5,978 nt of DNA from NCBI GenBank assembly GCA_017409915.1, contig JAFQRU010000006.1, forward strand, positions 1-5,978. The letters are read 5' to 3'. Shown one piece after another: positions 5,217 to 5,978 of the stretch. Each line of letters begins with the position of its first letter. Position 1 is the first letter of the stretch. The notes under the pieces were generated by a model. The model ran no database searches, had not been told where the DNA came from, and saw only the letters and a list, made by a program, of their open reading frames with translations. The stretch is from Clostridia bacterium. GTDB taxonomy: Bacteria > Bacillota > Clostridia > Monoglobales > Monoglobaceae. Made by a program: the position numbers and the translations under genes.

Positions 5217-5978
5217 ATGCGAATGTTTTCAGTTTTTAAGGTAGGAATGGGGAATATTACGATTAAGGCAGTTATAACAGGCTTTTATCACGGCGAAAAA
5301 TTCCCGAAATCTCCTATGCATAATCACGCCGCATTTGAATTTTTGTTTTTTATGCGGGGAAGCGCTATGCTTAAAACGGAAAACGATTCTGTAATTTTTG
5401 AGGAAAAGGACTCCGTTCTTATTGCCCCCGAAACTTTTCACAGCCTTATTCCCCAAGGGGAAGACACAGCTGTTATGAGCTTCACATTCTTTATTGAAGG
5501 TAATAAAAAGAAAAGCGGTGCGGATTACGAAAAACTTGTAAGAGAAAAACTTAAAGGGACAAATAATATAACCCCATTTTATCAGAATAATCAGCTTGGG
5601 GAATGTCTTACTAAAATTGCCGCCAATATATACTCTGAATCCATCGTAGCAGAAGATATAATAAAAGCGGAGCTTATTTTGCTTTTTTCTGAAATATTTG
5701 CCGTATTTGAAGAGGAAAAAAGTGAAGGCAATGATTATGAAAGAAACGCCAGCGAATACGATACACGAGCTTTTATGATTGAAGAATATTTTAATGAGCA
5801 TTACAAAGAGGATATAAGCCTCGACGAACTTTCCAAAAGTCTTTATTTAAGCGAAAAGCAAACGGAGAGAATGATCAAAAGTGCCTTCGGCGAAGGTTTC
5901 CGCCAGCATCTTAAAAGAATAAGACTGCTGATTGCCCAAAGACTTTTAACGGATACGGAAAAAGAAATAAAGGAAATA
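5217..5978 (+). CDS. AraC-family transcriptional regulator with N-terminal cupin (3' partial)
   Basis: The frame is open from the ATG at 5217 to the window end (254 codons) with no stop, so the C-terminus is missing. AAGGAGG (5203-5209) lies 7 bases before the ATG. The Met two codons later is a less well spaced alternative. Residues about 20-95 look like an AraC-type cupin sensor, with HNHAAFEF (35-42) and PETFHSL (71-77) giving the usual His-x-His...Glu...His pattern; the ligand is unknown. A linker and helical segment follow (about 105-180). The AraC DNA-binding domain begins near 185: the first helix-turn-helix is at about 200-220 (DISLDELSKSLYLSEKQTERMI), followed by FGEGFRQHLKRIRLLIAQRLL (224-244), a hallmark of the family. 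The second helix-turn-helix would lie just past the window. The divergent layout with the aminotransferase suggests that gene is its main target. Confidence 0.9.
   Translation, partial: MRMFSVFKVGMGNITIKAVITGFYHGEKFPKSPMHNHAAFEFLFFMRGSAMLKTENDSVIFEEKDSVLIAPETFHSLIPQGEDTAVMSFTFFIEGNKKKSGADYEKLVREKLKGTNNITPFYQNNQLGECLTKIAANIYSESIVAEDIIKAELILLFSEIFAVFEEEKSEGNDYERNASEYDTRAFMIEEYFNEHYKEDISLDELSKSLYLSEKQTERMIKSAFGEGFRQHLKRIRLLIAQRLLTDTEKEIKEI

Noticed and set aside
5229..5801. 190-codon minus-strand open frame
   Set aside because: It is antisense to the AraC-family gene, rich in Phe/Lys/Ile with no recognisable domain, and has no convincing ribosome binding site; the plus strand clearly encodes the regulator.
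1..5978. CRISPR array, tRNA, rRNA or insertion sequence
   Set aside because: No regularly spaced repeats, no tRNA-like or rRNA sequence and no transposase were seen in reading the window.

Overview
The window looks like chromosomal DNA of a low-GC Firmicute, most likely a gut-type Clostridia/Oscillospiraceae relative. The grounds are an AT-rich composition, strong GGAGG-type Shine-Dalgarno sites before nearly every gene, compact intergenic gaps with hairpin/T-tract terminators, and a tail-fibre gene of the type found in Firmicute phages. The species cannot be fixed from this sequence.

Layout. (1) 1-1965, plus strand: the 3' end of a surface-polysaccharide operon. It holds a 5'-truncated non-hydrolysing UDP-sugar 2-epimerase of the CapG/FnlC/WbjD (UDP-L-FucNAc) type, then, 18 bases on, an NTP_transf_5-like nucleotidyltransferase. 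A strong bidirectional terminator closes the operon at 1964-1994. (2) 1997-3582, minus strand: a two-gene phage-derived unit. A tail-fibre/baseplate-like protein with a short collagen-like stretch is followed by an overlapping 55-residue XkdX-like gene. The tail-fibre frame continues 76 codons upstream of its first ATG to a perfectly placed ribosome binding site, where the start codon appears to be ATC. No other phage gene is visible. (3) 3600-3750: an intergenic gap with a second bidirectional terminator and a possible minus-strand promoter. (4) 3750-5069, minus strand: a class-III, PLP-dependent aminotransferase of the glutamate-1-semialdehyde aminomutase (GSAM) fold. (5) 5070-5216: a divergent control region with overlapping back-to-back promoters and an 11-bp inverted repeat. 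(6) 5217-5978, plus strand: an AraC-family regulator with an N-terminal cupin, cut by the window end.

How the parts may fit together. The first two genes probably serve synthesis of an amino-sugar-containing capsule or cell-wall polysaccharide. The AraC-type regulator and the aminotransferase share one control region, so the regulator probably controls the aminotransferase and itself; the substrate is not evident. The tail-fibre pair sits convergent to the polysaccharide operon and is isolated by terminators, which suggests a prophage remnant or a domesticated or mobile tail-fibre cassette. The most unusual signals are the ATC start (or lost start), the isolated tail-fibre pair, a 22-bp perfect palindrome inside the tail-fibre gene, and the compact divergent promoter. 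I see no clear evidence of a wholly new system.
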